A stretch of DNA of 64,000 bases from Pyropia yezoensis (lineage: Eukaryota; Rhodophyta; Bangiophyceae; Bangiales; Bangiaceae): assembly GCA_009829735.1 (NCBI GenBank), contig CM020619.1, positions 27,988,063 to 28,052,062 of the forward strand, read 5' to 3'. The translations under genes and the position numbers were made by a program. Positions 24,154 through 34,097 of this stretch are shown piece by piece. Each line of letters begins with the position of its first letter. Position 1 is the stretch's first letter. The notes under the pieces were generated by a model. That model was not told the DNA's origin. It did no database searches and saw nothing but the letters and a program-made list of their open reading frames with translations.

Positions 24154-24196
24154 GTACAGTACATACCTATACGTACAGTACAATACTGTACAGTAC
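24154..24196. repeat. Cluster of three GTACAGTAC-type palindromes
   Basis: GTACAGTAC occurs at 24154-24162 and 24173-24181, and TACTGTACAGTAC at 24184-24196, all within 43 bases of otherwise A+T-rich DNA. This is the densest group of a word family found near many genes in this window. Confidence 0.75.
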
Positions 24197-24872
24197 ATCC
24201 AAAGCCCGGGTGCCGATCGATTGGGTGCTGCGTGATGACCCGTCTGTCGAGTGTCCTGCAGGCGGCGCAGTGGGTGGGTTCGTCCACGCGTCCCCATTCG
24301 GCGTCTGATGATGAGCGTGGACGGTACACCCCTGTTTTCCCCATTGAGCTGAGTCCCCTTCTCTCCGGGCCCGTCCAGGCCGCGCCGGCGGCCGCGGGGA
24401 GGTGCTCTTCTCCCGCACGCCCACCGTTGCAGTGGGGTGCCTAAAGGGGGGCAAGGTCAGGCTTTCCACATGACCACCCCGATAAGCGTGTCCACGCGGC
24501 TTTGTTCGCCTGGCGAGGCTGCGCCGGCTGAAGGGCTCACTGCCCGCCCCTCCCCTCCCCCCACCCTCCTCATGGGCGGTCGGTCCGTGTCTCGCTCGTC
24601 CGAGGTGGCTATCCCCTCCCCGTGCCAGCCTCTGCCCCCGCGGTGACCTCTCCGGCCCGCCTGGTCGACCGCGAACGCCGCCGCCCCCCCCCCCCCCCCC
24701 CCGACGACGCCGCCGCCCCGGGCTACGGTGGCGCGGTGGCGGTGGCGGCTGCGGCGGCGGCGACGACGGCACCGCGCGCACGCCGCGCCGCCGCCATGAG
24801 CAGCGGGGGGGGAGGTGGTGGCGGCCGCTCGCCGGCCCAAACGGCATGCGCGGGCGGTGGCAGACACGACAT

Positions 24873-24959
24873 GCCGGTAGTGGCGTGGGGGCGGGCGACG
24901 TGCCGGTAGTGGCGGGGGGGCGGGCGACGTGCCGGTAGTGGCGGGGAGGCGGGCGCTGC
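24873..24959 (+). repeat. 29-bp tandem repeat, three copies
   Basis: Copies start at 24873, 24902 and 24931, each with GCCGGTAGTGGCG and a G-rich end. They differ at a few positions. The unit is not a multiple of three, and no gene is supported here. Confidence 0.8.
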
Positions 24960-25305
24960 CCCCAACTGTAGCCGGGTTGCGGGCACCCTGCCGGCGGTGG
25001 AGCGTGGGTTGGCGAGGCGGCGGCGGCGCGGCGGTTGCGGCGATGGCGATGGCGGCAGCTAGGGCGGCGGCGGTAGTCGACGCTGTTGCCGAAACGCCAT
25101 AAGAACGTTCCTGCCGCCGGGCGTTTGGCGACCATTCTCCTCTTCCCATCCTCAAGCCGTCCGACAATCCAGTCCCGGGGAGTGGTCGCGGGCGGGGTCG
25201 TTCAAGAGCTCGCCAGCTGCCTGCCGGTGTGCCTCGTTCCCTGCCCTTGACCTTCACGTCCCATCTTTTCCCCCTCCCTTGTTTCCATCCTCCCTCCTTT
25301 TTGTC

Positions 25306-26490
25306 ATGGCGCCCGTGATGCGGTCGGCCAAGGCCGCTGCCCTGGTGCTGGCCTCCCTCGCCGCCGCCACCGTCCTGGCCCGCCCCGGGGCGGCGTTCAA
25401 GGTTGCACCCGGGGAGACGTGCAAGTGCGCCATCGTGTCCAAGGCGCCGCCGTCGTGCACTACGGGCGTCCGGGCGCTGGCCGGCGGCCGCTTTGAGTGC
25501 ACCCGCTCGGCCAATGGCGCCGGCTGCTCGCCCGCGTGGGAGTGCGTCACGTCGGGCGCCACGCACATGTGCCAGGCGTTTTCCGTTGACGCTCCCTACA
25601 CGTGCACCGGGCCGGTCAGCGGCGGCTCGTGCCCGTGTGAAGCGGGGACGGTCAAGGGGGTCAACCTGCGGGTGATGCAGTCGACGCCGGGCGGAGTGCA
25701 GACGCCGACCCCCCGGACGGGCGGCGGCAAGCCGTGGACGCCCTCTGGCCCCGCCCCCCCGCCGCAAAAGCCCGTCTGCCGCTCCCGCCACGTGGGGGTG
25801 CAGGTGAATGGGAAGAAGCTGGCGTGCGTGTCGTCGATGAACATTGGCAAGCGCTCCGCCTCGGCCGCCTACCAGTTTAAGAACTGGCAACAGAACGGGT
25901 GGCCGACGTACAAGGACGACTTTATCAACCTCAACTTCCTGCGGGACGCCGCCTCGCGCATGTACTTTTGTGTGACCTACGGCAGCCACACTTCCAAGAC
26001 ATCGACCCAGACGTGGCGCTATGCCAACGCGTCGATCGTGACGACGGGCGCCAACCGCTTTTACGCGGCCGACGACCCCGCCGCCAAGGGCCAGTACGAC
26101 TCGTACGCGATGAAGAAGCTGTCCGGCTCCCGCACCCGCCTCGTCGCCCGCCACCACTGGGCCGACACCAAGACCGACGGCTACTGTGTGGCCGTTGGCA
26201 CCAAGGGGGTGGTCGCTCGCTTCACCGGCCTCTCCCTCATCCGCGGCGTGGCGGCGGGCAACGCGGGCCTGGCGGGGCCGACGAAATATGGCAAGGTGGG
26301 CGCCAAGTGGGCGGTGCGGATGCTGGCCAAGGAGGCCCCCACCAAGGTGCTGAAGTACGACTCGGCCGGCCGCGTCCTCCCGCCGGCGAAGCAGGACGCG
26401 GCGTGGCGCAAGTCGGGCAGGTACGCCAAGCGCCCCGACGCGGCGATGCTGGTCAAGCTTACCCCCCGGTGCGACTGCAAGAACTGGTAA
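25306..26490 (+). CDS. Secreted Cys-rich protein, 394 residues
   Basis: The ATG at 25306 (GTCATGG) begins a clear signal peptide ('KAAALVLASLAAATVLA') that probably ends before 'FKVAPGETCKC'. An N-terminal Cys-rich module (residues about 36-120) has at least ten Cys. A Pro-rich linker follows. The C-terminal globular part contains 'VCRSRHVGVQVNGKKLACVS', repeated aromatic and Thr residues, and a final 'CDCKNW'. Codon use and an uninterrupted frame support a real gene. No known enzyme motif is visible. An extracellular matrix or cell-wall protein is likely from the leader and the Cys content, but the function is unknown. The upstream C/T-rich leader fits a promoter-proximal 5' UTR. Confidence 0.7.
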   Translation: MAPVMRSAKAAALVLASLAAATVLARPGAAFKVAPGETCKCAIVSKAPPSCTTGVRALAGGRFECTRSANGAGCSPAWECVTSGATHMCQAFSVDAPYTCTGPVSGGSCPCEAGTVKGVNLRVMQSTPGGVQTPTPRTGGGKPWTPSGPAPPPQKPVCRSRHVGVQVNGKKLACVSSMNIGKRSASAAYQFKNWQQNGWPTYKDDFINLNFLRDAASRMYFCVTYGSHTSKTSTQTWRYANASIVTTGANRFYAADDPAAKGQYDSYAMKKLSGSRTRLVARHHWADTKTDGYCVAVGTKGVVARFTGLSLIRGVAAGNAGLAGPTKYGKVGAKWAVRMLAKEAPTKVLKYDSAGRVLPPAKQDAAWRKSGRYAKRPDAAMLVKLTPRCDCKNW

Positions 26491-28552
26491 GTGCGGCGCC
26501 GTAGCGCCGTTGCCATCAGTGGACGGACGCTGCTGCTGCGAATGCTGCGGCGGCCGCCTGCCCCCCGTCCCCCGCCTGAGTAAACGTATGGAGGGGCCCC
26601 CGCTGTGGGCACCCGCCTTGGTGTGGCGGTAGCGAAAAAAATGAGTTCTTGCGTCTGTGTCTCCTCGCGCCCCGGGCGCTGTCCCTGTCCAGTCCCGATG
26701 AACGGGCGGCAGCGCGTGCCGACCAGGCATTGTTCCTAGCGGGGGCGGAAGAGAAACTGGTGCCCCTCTGCGTACTGTGCGCTGTAGTCGCCCCGCGGCT
26801 GCGGTCCACAGTCGGCCGCCTCCCGCGCGTCGCGACTGGCGACCAAGCGCGCCTCCCGCCGGCGGGGGGGGCCAAGCTTTGTCGGCAGCGGCAGCGTCCA
26901 CTCGCACCAATCGAAAACATCGCGACACCCGCCGATGGCGCCCCCGTGGGACGTTGCTCGCAAGCCTCGCTGCCGCTGTGCCGCATCGCCGCACCCGCAC
27001 GCGCGTCAGCGCGCCCCGGGTGCTTCCCCGGGGTGGGGAAGGGGGGGTCCATCGCCCCCTGACCACCACCTCTCTGCCCGTCTTGAGAGGCGCCGAGGGC
27101 GCGGCAGCCGGGGCGGGCAGGAAGGCGCCCGTCTATGCGGGAGGGGGGTGCGCCCAGCACGGGCGGCTGGTGGCCAGCGGCGGTGGGGGCTCCCCAACGC
27201 CGAGAAGCCCCCTAACGGCTGCGCGCGTTGCGTCGAGCACGGGTGGATGGCGGCCACCGCGAGGCGGCTCCCTAAACCGACAGGTCACCAAAGGAACAGG
27301 TGGCACCTGCTGCGCCAGGGGCGACAACGGGAACGGCGCCCGCGGCGGCGGCGGCCGTAGCGAAAAGGAGCAAGACAGAGGCGGGGGACCCTGACGGTGC
27401 AGCAGCATCAGCAGCAGCCGCGGCAGCGTTGGCACCAGCAGGTGCTTCGCCGTGGGGAGCCGCCCAAGCGGCAGAACCAGGAGAAGCAACGTGGGCACCA
27501 GCAGCACCACCGCCACGGCAAAAGGAACCGGGCAGGACGGCCGCAGACGCAGCAGCCACTCCCGCGGAAGGCGCCGCTGGCGGGGCAGCTGGCGGGGTGG
27601 CGACGGACGGCGTGGACGCGGCAGCAGGAGGCGAAGATACGCCGGTGCGACCGCACTGCAGGCGGGGCAGCAAGACCACCCGCGGGAGAGGCTTCCGGGG
27701 AGTCTGCTGGCAGCAGGACCCCGCAGCAGGAGACGAGGGAGCACAAGAAGGGGCAACAGCAGCAGCGGCAGCAGCAGCAGAAGACCTTGTGGGGCTGTCA
27801 CGGGGGCCTCCACGGGGTCGGCTCCCCGGCCTGGAGAGGAAGATACGCAGCGGCGTCACCTCGCGAGGTGCGAGCTCGCCAACCGCGCACGCCGGCCGCC
27901 TTTTGTCCCCGCACCAACCCAAACCACCTCTCTGGGCCGCTCGCGACGCGCGCGCGGCGCCTGCGCTGTGTGACTCCCACGCGAAGCGTGCGGAGGGGGG
28001 AGGAGAAGGGGGGAGGCAAAGGCGGGGCGAAGGGGGAAGCGGCGGCGGGTGCGGCCCCCATCCGTCCTGCCAGACGCGCGCCACAGGGATTCCCCCCCGA
28101 CTGGCATCCACACTCTGCTCCTCCCGTCTTCAGTTGGAGGATAGCTGCCAGCCACGGTGGCTAGACAGACGGGCACCTCACTGTTGGTGGCAGCTCTGAA
28201 GCGGGCATCGACGGGCGCACACGCGGCCACACGGTGCGAGGGGCGACAGAGGGGGGGAGAGTGAGGGGGGACATGGACGGGGAGGGGGGGTGGAGAGCGT
28301 GCCCGGCCTATCCCGCTCCAGCCCACCCACGCGCCCATGCAGCGCGAGGGCACCCAATGACGACGACGCTCCACACAGCTGGTGGCGGCCGGGATGCAGC
28401 AGCGGTGCACCCATACCGCCTTCTCCCTCCTCCACTCTGCAACCGCTTCCCGTCCCACTTGTTTCTCCAACCCCACCAGGGATCTCGACCCGACCCATCC
28501 GCCTGCCCCCTCTCTAATCTTGCCATCGCGCCTCCGCCCATGACGCGCTCCG
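26491..28552 (+). other. Uncertain region with a Gln/Ala-rich ORF (27300-28199)
   Basis: A 299-residue plus-strand frame is open here, but it begins with GTG. It is Ala-rich and contains a basic stretch followed by 'RGRGFRGVCWQQD', which weakly recalls the start of an AP2/ERF domain (RGV-x-W). No matching second half of such a domain follows. If this is a gene, exons are missing from my reading. The flanks (26491-27299 and 28200-28552) show nothing I can support. Confidence 0.2.
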
Positions 28553-30284
28553 TCAAATGGACGCCACCGGGTCCCGGAAAACCAGGTACACCTCGTCAAT
28601 TGCGCGGCTTAGTGCCGGGTCCAGCGTCACCGCCCCGTCAGGCTCGTCACCGTCGAGGTCATCGATGTTTGCAGCCAACTGCGCCACGCTCGTCGCGCCC
28701 ACAATGATGGAAGCCATGAACCAGCGGCTGGCTGCCCACCGCAGCGCCAAGCGGGTGAGGCTCATGCCCGCCCCCTGCGCGATCTTTTGGTAGTGCGCCG
28801 TCGCCTCCAGGGCACGTGGCACCATGAAGCGCTTTTGGAACCGGGGGTACGCCTTGAAGCGGTACGTGCCAACGCCGGCAACAACGCCGTCCACCGGGGG
28901 CGCTCCGCCGCTCCCGCTGCCACTGTCATCACCGCCAGACGCGTCGGCCTCCCCGTTGTCGCTGCCCAGGTACTTGCCCGTCAGCACCCCCCCGGCAAGC
29001 GGCGACCACGCCAGCAGCCCCGGGCCGCTGCCTCGCGCAATCGCCTCGTCCACCCCATTCTCCACTTCCCGGTGGATGAGGCTGTAGCTGTTCTGGATGC
29101 TCACGGGCGGCGCCACCCCCATCTGCTCCGCCGCCGTCTCCCACGTGCACACTCCTACCGCCGTCTCGTTGCTGATGCCATACCAGCGCACCTTGCCGGC
29201 CTCCTGCAGTGCCGCGAGCGCGCCGAGCGTCTCCTTGATCTCCACCGTCCCGCCGTGCGCGGCGGCGCGGTCGGGCTGGTAGCCGGTGGCCCCAAAGTTG
29301 GGCACGTACCGCTCTGGCCAGTGCACCTGCAGCAAGTCAATGTAATCGACGCCCAGACGGCGGAGGGAAGCCGCAGCAGCGGCAGCGACAGAGGCAGCGT
29401 CGAGGTGGGCGGGCGTGTCCTGCGTGCCGGGCGGGTCCGTGCGGTGGCGGGGGGTCTCGGACGAGGGGGAGTAGCCCATGACCTTGGTGGCAATGACCAG
29501 GCGAGAACGGAGGCCGGGGTCAGCTGCGCTGCGAGAGGCCAGCCAGCGGCCAATGATGCGCTCCGTAGTGCCGGGCACCCACCGGGGGTCCGAAGCAGGG
29601 ATAGGGTACACTGTCGAGGGGGGGTGGCTTATATTGGCGGGGGGTGGGGAAGAGCACGAGCAAACCAGACAACCCACAACAGGACGGTTCTGACCATTAG
29701 TGGACGAGTCAGCCCCGACAGGGACACCGTGAGACGAAAGGTCGACAGCCAGGGACACGTAGGGTCAGAGGTTCAAGAGCTGCACAGGAAGGACGTACCT
29801 TCTGCAGTGTCGATGAAGTTAACTCCCCGGCTGACCGCGTAGTCGAGCATCTCAAACCTGCGCCGAGCCACCGCCGACCCGACCACGACCGTACCCCAAC
29901 GCCCGACCACCGCAACGCCCAGCGGCACCAGCACAGCATGGACAGGAAAAGCCCACAGCAGATACGCGTCCGTAGGCCAAGAACACAGTGCCAATCACCA
30001 GTCAGGAAGCGCACAGACATGCACACATAGCCGTGGAGGTCAGCACACCGCAGTCCCACAAGCAGAGACGCACAGGTCCCACAAAAGCCGTACAGAAAAC
30101 AACATACAAGAGGTACACAGCTACAAGAGCACAAGCATGCCTGGAGAGCGGAGAATGCAAGGGGCAGGCCAAGTCCAACGTACGCTTCTTCCTCTGTGTT
30201 TTGGATACCGAATGTCATAGAACCAAGACCGTAGCGGCTGACGTAGAGGTCGGAGACCCCCAGCTTAACCTTTCCCATGACCAT
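28553..30284 (-). CDS. Tas-like aldo/keto reductase, three exons
   Basis: Minus-strand exons are 30184-30284, 29799-29857 and 28553-29610, summing to 1218 bases (405 residues) with consistent phase. Donors read GTACGT and acceptors end in CAG. The joined protein reads 'KLGVSDLYVSRYGLGSMTFG', then 'EMLDYAVSRGVNFIDTAE', then 'VYPIPASDPRW'. The catalytic tetrad is complete: Asp (FIDTAE), Tyr (VYP), Lys ('IATKVMG') and His ('LLQVHWPER'). 'YGISNETAVGV' and 'IQNSYSLIHRE' match the bacterial Tas/plant AKR branch, and the C-terminus 'IIVGATSVAQLAANID' is typical of NADPH-dependent AKRs. The Met at 30284 is chosen; 30278 is also possible. A Gly/Ser/Asp-rich insertion (about 28890-28960) is unusual. 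The protein is probably cytosolic and its substrate is unknown. Confidence 0.9.
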
Positions 30285-31059
30285 CGTGAAAAAGTTCCTG
30301 CCTCGGGCGGAAACGGGTTGTGAACCACAGGTGGTCTTGGAGACAGCGAGGCAATAGTCCCAGCGTCTGACGGGAGGCCAGCAAAGCGTGGCTTGGGGAA
30401 GAGATAAGCGCCCTCGGGATGTGAGCGCGGGAGGGTGGAAGAGATGAGCCCCTCGACCACCTGGAACGATCACGATGCGGGAATTGGTGCGCTTCAAATA
30501 ACACAATGCGCGAACCTGTCGTATTGACAGAGAAAACGATTTAGTCAGCGATTGTTTGTGGACGCCGTGTACCGTTGTTTTTTTACTGTACATTCATACC
30601 ACTCATGCATTTGGACTGTACAGTACATATGTGTGCAGCAAGGTCGCGGTTCAAGAATGCGAGGCGCCGAAAGGGCGCGGCCAACGACGGCCGTGCAGCA
30701 CACCTTCGCCAGGTCCTCTTGTCCTGACAGCGGTCAAACAGCCGTGTTGTTCCAAATGACAGTGCTCAACTCGTCCGTACAGCCGCACAGAACTTTTTCA
30801 TTCTCGACGCCACGTGTTGTACGCCCGGCCTGACTCGAGTTGGTTGGAAGACAGCGCACAACACAGAACGGATGCGTTGGGGCCCTGTCTCTTTTCTGTG
30901 TCTGGTAGCCGTCGCACTGCGCTCCGCTCTGCGCCAGCTACATGCGCAGCGCTTTCTCGACCACTGAGGTACTTCTTCCCCCATCTCCTCCGCCCCTGTG
31001 CTCGTCTTCCTCTCAAACGTGCCCCCGCATTGCTTGCACGGACCCCCTCCCCCCGAGCC
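30285..31059. other. Divergent spacer, AKR / bZIP-like gene
   Basis: About 775 bases lie between head-to-head genes. TACTGTAC (30584-30591) follows a T run, and CTGTACAGTAC (30616-30626) is 25 bases further on. Both promoters must lie here. No TATA box is obvious. Confidence 0.45.
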
Positions 31060-33228
31060 ATGAACAACCCACCGTCGCCTCCCCCCTTTTCTCCCTTTTC
31101 GTCGTTGCATTTGTCGCCGGCCCCACCAGGGGTCCCTCCCGCTTCCCCACTATGCCTGGTTGGGGGCGTGGGGGATGGCGCCGCGCCCCCTCCCCCCGCC
31201 GCAGGCCCTTTTGCCGACTGGACTGCGGCGGTCCAGCCCGGCGGGGATGGTCCTGCCGCTGCCGGCGGTGCACCACCGCCGCCCGCTGTGTCGGCAATCT
31301 TTGAGGAGATGCTCGAGCTGCTTGACGCGGGCGGGGGGGCGCCAGGCAGTGGGTCATCGGCGACGTCGGCGACGTCGGCGGCGTCGGCGTCAGCGGCGTC
31401 AGCAGTGTCGGCGGAAGACGTTTCCGTGGAGCTGTTGCCGTCCCTCCCTTCTACTCCGCTGTTGGTCGAGGCGCTCGGCGGCGCGGCAGAGGCTGCGGGG
31501 GCACCTTCTTGCGGTGGCGCCGCGGCCGCTGCCACGCGTGCCCTCCCTCCCTGTGGGGCCGGGACGGCCAAGCGCGGGCGGACCCCCCCCCGGTCCCCCC
31601 CCTGTGGGTCCTCGTTTGAAGGCGGGTCTCCCCGGGGCGGCGCGCCCTCCCCTTGGGTGCCACAAATTATGCTGGCCAGCGCGGGCATCAGTGGGAGCAA
31701 CATGGCCTTGCGGCCTAGTGTGCCCCTCATCCGCCCCCACCCCCTCCGGGTGCGGCTCGAAAGCCTCCTGCCGGAGGCGCGCGCCTGGCTCTTTCCCGCA
31801 CCACTCTTTGGTGACACCCCCGTGGGGAGCACGGAGCTGCCACCCTTTTCCTCCGATGCCTTTCACTCTGCCTTTTTCCGCGAGCGAACCACCGTCGCAA
31901 TGGTCCCCCCGGCAGTTCCAGCGGTGGCCGGAGGGGTGGCCGCGGCGGCCGCGGCGTCGGGTGTGGCACCGCTGATGTGCGTGGCGTCATTTGTTGGCGT
32001 CACCCACAAGGAGCTGGCCGACGGGACCATCCTGGGCTCCATGGTGAACGAGTGGACGTTTCGGCGGTCGTCACAGCCCTTCCCGGGGCTGCCTGCGTTT
32101 ACCGCCCGGACGACGCGGGTGGCAGCGCACTCTTCGTGGGGGCTCCTCCTAGTGACCTCTTTTGACGAACCGGATGTGCTCTGTTTGGAGTCGCTCGCCG
32201 CCAAGGAGGGGGGCGGGGTGCTCCGCGAGCAGTACCTTCTCCGCCGCGAGGCGGGCGACACGCCGGCGCTCCTCTCCACCCACGTTGTGCACCTGGCGCG
32301 GGCGACCAAGCCGCCGCCCGGTGCCGCTGCTAGCGGCGCATCGGCCGCCACCACCGCCGCCGCGGTCGTCCCGCCCACGTCCGCGTGTGAGCAGCTGGTG
32401 GATGATCTGATTAGTGGTCATTACGTGGGTGCCGTTGCCGATGGCATGGCCGGGCTGAGCCTCGGGGTGGGGCCGCCAAAGGGGTGCCTGAACGGTCCAG
32501 GGGAAGGCAGAGGGGGGGGGCACGGGCGTGGCCTGGCGGTGGCCCCTGTGCCCCCTCACCCGCTGGTGCGCCCGAAGCTGGCCTCGCCGGTGCCCTTCTC
32601 CTTCCACTTTGGTCACACCGGCTTCGCGACGCAGCTGCGGCTGCGCAGCCTGGCGGTCCAGACGGTGGTGGTAGGCGTGCCGGCGCCACGGACACCGGCG
32701 TTGTGCCTGCCCCCCCCGCCCGAATGGGTGGTCCCCACGGGTGGGGGCGGGCAAAGGGGCGGTACGTCTACCGCGGCCGTCCTGGACGCGTGTGGGTGGG
32801 GGGCTTGCATGTCGATGTTGCCCGAGGCGCGTGTGGCGGCGTCTCTTGTCGATGGGAACTGTGGGGTAGACCGCCCCTTTGCGGCAGCAGCCGCAGACGC
32901 AGCGGGCGCGTCCGCTGGCGACGGGGGGGGTGCCTCCGCCCCCCTTCCCCCTCCCCCGACTTCCCTGTGCAAGACCTGTGGTGCGCCCACCCGTCCTGCA
33001 GTGCCGCCGCCCAAAAAGCGCCGCCGCCGCCATCCGTCGTCGCCCTTAGACGAGGCTGCCTGGGCCCGCGTGCTGCGCAACCGGGAGAGTGCGCGGGCGA
33101 GCAATGAGCGGCGGCGGCTGGCGCGCGCGGCGGCGCGCGCAGCTGACGCGGCGGCGGCGGCCGAGGGCGCAGGTCGAGCCGACGGCGAAGGACGGGGCAG
33201 GGAGGTGATGCAGCGGTCGGTGACGTGA
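31060..33228 (+). CDS. Protein with a C-terminal bZIP-like basic region
   Basis: The first ATG in the frame (31060) gives 722 residues. Most of the protein is unrecognised, but it has a clearly structured core at about residues 210-440 ('LMCVASFVGVTHKELADG', 'GLLLVTSFDEPDVLCLESL'). Near the C-terminus come 'CKTCGAPTRP', a nuclear-localisation-like 'KKRRRR', and 'VLRNRESARASNERRR' (Asn at residue 674). This is close to the plant bZIP basic region 'NRESARRS-x-R'. However, the invariant Arg eight residues after the Asn is Asn here. Only about 45 residues follow, without heptad leucines, so no zipper is visible. It may be a DNA-binding protein that dimerises by other means, or the zipper may lie in an unseen exon. 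It is head-to-head with the AKR gene. Confidence 0.6.
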   Translation: MNNPPSPPPFSPFSSLHLSPAPPGVPPASPLCLVGGVGDGAAPPPPAAGPFADWTAAVQPGGDGPAAAGGAPPPPAVSAIFEEMLELLDAGGGAPGSGSSATSATSAASASAASAVSAEDVSVELLPSLPSTPLLVEALGGAAEAAGAPSCGGAAAAATRALPPCGAGTAKRGRTPPRSPPCGSSFEGGSPRGGAPSPWVPQIMLASAGISGSNMALRPSVPLIRPHPLRVRLESLLPEARAWLFPAPLFGDTPVGSTELPPFSSDAFHSAFFRERTTVAMVPPAVPAVAGGVAAAAAASGVAPLMCVASFVGVTHKELADGTILGSMVNEWTFRRSSQPFPGLPAFTARTTRVAAHSSWGLLLVTSFDEPDVLCLESLAAKEGGGVLREQYLLRREAGDTPALLSTHVVHLARATKPPPGAAASGASAATTAAAVVPPTSACEQLVDDLISGHYVGAVADGMAGLSLGVGPPKGCLNGPGEGRGGGHGRGLAVAPVPPHPLVRPKLASPVPFSFHFGHTGFATQLRLRSLAVQTVVVGVPAPRTPALCLPPPPEWVVPTGGGGQRGGTSTAAVLDACGWGACMSMLPEARVAASLVDGNCGVDRPFAAAAADAAGASAGDGGGASAPLPPPPTSLCKTCGAPTRPAVPPPKKRRRRHPSSPLDEAAWARVLRNRESARASNERRRLARAAARAADAAAAAEGAGRADGEGRGREVMQRSVT

Positions 33229-33831
33229 TAGAGCTAAGAGGGGGGGCGGGAAAAGGGAGTTGAAATGAATACAAACCGATCCAGAGAGCGGGGGCTTCAT
33301 CACAGCCACACCAGCCCTGCCGTGGCCTCAGCAACGTTCGTCACCCACATTCCACAGTGAAGCAGCCGTTCACCTCTCCACTCCTTCTCACCCCAGTCTT
33401 GAGTCGTGAGCCCTCTCGTTGTCTTCCTAGAGCATCCTGGTTCCACATTTGCTTGCCACTGCCGCCCATGCCTTTCAAAAACACCAATTTGAGTTGGGCG
33501 GGGGTCAACTAAACATGTACTTTGGTTTTAAGACTGATGGCTGTGTGTTGCAGTCTTGCTCACCACCTACCAGTCCCTCAACTGTTCTTTGAGGGGGACT
33601 CCGCGGGATGCAAGTCTCTTGGAAAGAGTGGTTGCGCCGCGACATCGCCCTGAGTGAGTGACTGCGGGTTCTCATTCCCCGCGGCTAGGAAACTGTGCCG
33701 CCGAGATGAGCTTCAGCGCATCTTGAACGAGGAGAAGCCTCGGCAGAGCATATAGCTCGGCGCGCCGATGCTACGCGCCAGCCTGGCTTCCGGACGGCCG
33801 CCGCGGCGCCCTGTGTGAAGGCTATGTCCAG

Positions 33832-34097
33832 CCAATGGTCCGCTGGGGGGAAAGGAGGTGATGCCAAGTTGCTCGCGCAGTCACGCAACGTTTGTTGTCG
33901 AAGGGTACACAGCGTCGCAGATCCTTCGGGATGTCAATGTACTGTACTGAATGTACTGTATGTACACAGTACATACAGTTCACCCACCACGTCAGGTGCT
34001 CAGAATGGGGTGCGCCACGTCGATCCAATCACAGCGTCCCCGACGGAGAAGCCGCCACCCATTGGTCACTTCATGACACGTGAGAGCGCCGACCAAT
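33832..34097. promoter_or_regulatory. CCAAT-box cluster
   Basis: CCAAT occurs at 33832, 34025 and 34093, and inverted (ATTGG) at 34061-34065. An ACACGTGA word overlaps 34076-34083. This density is unusual for such G+C-rich DNA and fits an NF-Y-type promoter. No convincing gene follows immediately. Confidence 0.3.
33936..33979. repeat. TACTGTAC palindrome cluster
   Basis: GTACTGTAC, GTACTGTA and an inverted GTACACAGTACATAC lie within 44 A+T-rich bases, so several overlapping hairpins can form. It belongs to the same word family as the cluster at 24154-24196. Confidence 0.7.

Larger units (their letters stand above)
24052..25305. other. Spacer with palindrome cluster and 29-bp repeats
   Basis: This stretch lies between two plus-strand genes. 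It holds the GTACAGTAC cluster (24154-24196), a three-copy 29-bp tandem repeat (24873-24959), a poly-C run and a C/T-rich leader just before the next ATG. A long minus-strand frame crosses it and the next gene. It has no Met context or domain, so I do not call it. Confidence 0.45.

Noticed and set aside
24457-27069. 870-residue minus-strand frame
   Set aside because: It lies antisense to the secreted Cys-rich gene, which has a leader and a proper ATG context. The reverse frame shows no motif.
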